Translations under genes and position numbers: made by a program
Part shown: positions 6,175 to 6,959 of the stretch, piece by piece
How positions within the stretch are numbered: position 1 is the stretch's first letter
Layout of the letters: the number at the start of each line of letters is the position of its first letter
The notes under the pieces: generated by a model
Seen by the model: only the letters and a program-made list of their open reading frames with translations
Databases searched by the model: none
What the model was told of the DNA's origin: nothing
NCBI GenBank assembly: GCA_023384025.1
Contig: JAHDXX010000032.1
Location: forward strand, 12,115 to 19,073
Reading direction: 5' to 3'
DNA from: Sphingomonadaceae bacterium
Lineage (GTDB): Bacteria > Pseudomonadota > Alphaproteobacteria > Sphingomonadales > Sphingomonadaceae
Length of the DNA: 6,959 bases

Positions 6175-6935
6175 CCGCGATACCTTTCCTTGAGCACGCC
6201 GAGCGAGGCCGCATGGGTCAATTCCAGCTGCAGCGGGGTGACCGAGACATAGCCATCCTCGACCGCTTCCAGATCACTGTCGTGCCCGCGCGTGTGCTCG
6301 ACTGCGTCGAGCCCGAACCAGTAGTAGCGGAATCCCCGTGGATCGCGCCGTTCCTCGACCGTGCCGCGAGCATAGTCATGGAAGCCCTGTCGCGCGACGC
6401 GGATGCCCTGCACCGCATCAGGTTCGAGCGCGGGGAAATTGATACTGACAAGCGTGCGCGGAGCGAAAGGCGCGTCAAGCAGCGGGGCGATCGCTCTGGC
6501 CGACCAACCGCGTGCAGCGGCGAAACGGTCGCCCGATGCGGGCGCGTCCGGGCCCATGACCTGGCTCAGCCCGATCGAGCGGATACCCGCCAGCGCCCCT
6601 TCCATCGCCGCGCTGACAGTGCCCGAATAGGTGATGTCGTCGCCCAGATTGGCGCCCGCGTTGATGCCAGAGAGGATCAGGTCGGGCGGGCTGTCGAGCA
6701 CGACCTTGAGGCCCATGGTCACCGCATCGGTCGGCGTGCCGGTAACCGACCAGCGGCGCTCGGTATGCTTGCGCAGGCGGACCGGGCTCGACAGCGTGAG
6801 GGAGTGCCCCGCGCCGGTCTGGTTGTCCGCCGGGGCGACCACCCACACGTCGTCGCTGAACTGCCGGGCGATCTCTTCGAGCAAGGCAATGCCGGGGGCG
6901 TGGACGCCATCGTCGTTGGTGACGAGGATGCGCAT
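6171..6935 (-). CDS. surE: 5'/3'-nucleotidase SurE
   Basis: Metal-dependent phosphatase that dephosphorylates nucleoside 5'- and 3'-monophosphates (short polyphosphate in some species); cytosolic. The 254-residue product is close to E. coli SurE (253). It begins MRILVTNDDGVHAPGI, with metal ligands Asp8 and Asp9. Next come VVAPADNQTGAGHSLTL (32-48) with the loop Ser/Asn ligand region, VTGTPTDAVTMGL (64-76), and the signature SGINAGANLGDDITYSGTVS (88-107) with the family's Asn ligand; the C-terminal segment is DGYVSVTPLQLELT. An in-frame GTG at 6941 would add two residues. The ATG at 6935 is preferred because it gives the family's MRIL start, and GGGGAGGGG lies 5 bases upstream, whereas it directly abuts the GTG. 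It heads the coupled group with the M23 and channel genes; a further upstream gene may lie just beyond the right edge. Confidence 0.96.
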   Translation of the reverse strand: MRILVTNDDGVHAPGIALLEEIARQFSDDVWVVAPADNQTGAGHSLTLSSPVRLRKHTERRWSVTGTPTDAVTMGLKVVLDSPPDLILSGINAGANLGDDITYSGTVSAAMEGALAGIRSIGLSQVMGPDAPASGDRFAAARGWSARAIAPLLDAPFAPRTLVSINFPALEPDAVQGIRVARQGFHDYARGTVEERRDPRGFRYYWFGLDAVEHTRGHDSDLEAVEDGYVSVTPLQLELTHAASLGVLKERYRG

Positions 6936-6940
6936 GTTCA

Positions 6941-6949
6941 CCCCTCCCC
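6941..6949 (-). promoter_or_regulatory. Strong ribosome binding site of surE
   Basis: The minus-strand GGGGAGGGG ends 5 bases before the ATG at 6935. Most of it also lies in one arm of the adjacent palindrome (6944-6959), so access to it could depend on RNA folding. Confidence 0.55.
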
Positions 6950-6959
6950 TTCAGGGGAG
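6944..6959. repeat. Perfect GC-rich palindrome at the window edge, possibly REP-like
   Basis: Plus-strand CTCCCCT, TC, AGGGGAG: two perfect 7-base arms around 2 bases. As RNA it would fold as CUCCCC/GGGGAG with a UGAA loop. The inner arm continues as CCCC at 6941-6943, so the true arms may be 10 bases if the sequence past the edge is GGG. Short palindromes of CCCCTCCC/GGGAGGGG type are, to my recollection, frequent between genes in sphingomonads. The arm on the surE side carries its ribosome binding site. Confidence 0.5.

Noticed and set aside
5305..6252. Plus-strand open frame of 315 codons opposite the M23 gene
   Set aside because: It is an antisense shadow with no motifs and no ribosome binding site; the minus strand has a clear signal peptide, LysM repeats and M23 motifs.
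1..6959. CRISPR array, transposon, phage, toxin-antitoxin or biosynthetic cluster
   Set aside because: No spaced direct repeats, transposase or integrase motifs, or composition break were seen. All but one gene belong to a recognised family.

Overview
The window is GC-rich, densely coded DNA from a bacterium, most likely an alphaproteobacterium of the Sphingomonadales (Erythrobacter/Sphingomonas-like). That placement is inference. It rests on strong G/C third-position bias, an E. coli-type glucokinase (the usual first enzyme of an Entner-Doudoroff organism), a surE plus LysM/M23 cluster, and a GC-rich palindrome at the right edge that resembles repeats I recall from sphingomonad genomes. No mobile element, CRISPR array, rRNA or tRNA is visible.

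Right block (4322-6935, minus strand; transcription runs from high to low coordinates): surE (survival nucleotidase), then a secreted LysM-LysM-M23 protein of the NlpD/DipM type, then a two-helix potassium-channel-like protein with a cytoplasmic RCK/TrkA domain. The genes are joined by 4-base stop/start overlaps (ATGA, then GTGA), so this is almost certainly one translationally coupled operon. It matches the widespread surE-(pcm)-nlpD order, with no pcm between the two.

Middle (3806-4306, plus strand): one small conserved-looking gene of unknown function. It is the only plus-strand gene. It is divergent from rimO (49-bp gap) and convergent with the channel gene (15-bp gap).

Left block (1-3756, minus strand): rimO (ribosomal protein S12 methylthiotransferase), a transglutaminase-like cysteine peptidase family gene, glk (glucokinase), and the N-terminal 141 codons of a probable phosphoenolpyruvate carboxylase family protein that runs off the left edge. 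The last two are coupled by an ATGA overlap, linking glucose entry to anaplerotic carbon fixation. The rimO-transglutaminase gap (52 bp) and the transglutaminase-glk gap (78 bp) each hold a hairpin without a U-tract, so glk-ppc may be partly uncoupled from the upstream genes.

Overall this is ordinary housekeeping chromosome. I do not see a new defence, mobile or biosynthetic system. The points most worth a second look are altered active-site motifs (TAHPTF in the PEPC-like protein, ExH instead of HxH in the M23 domain, TTGFGD in the channel filter), the unknown plus-strand gene, and the palindrome that contains the surE ribosome binding site.
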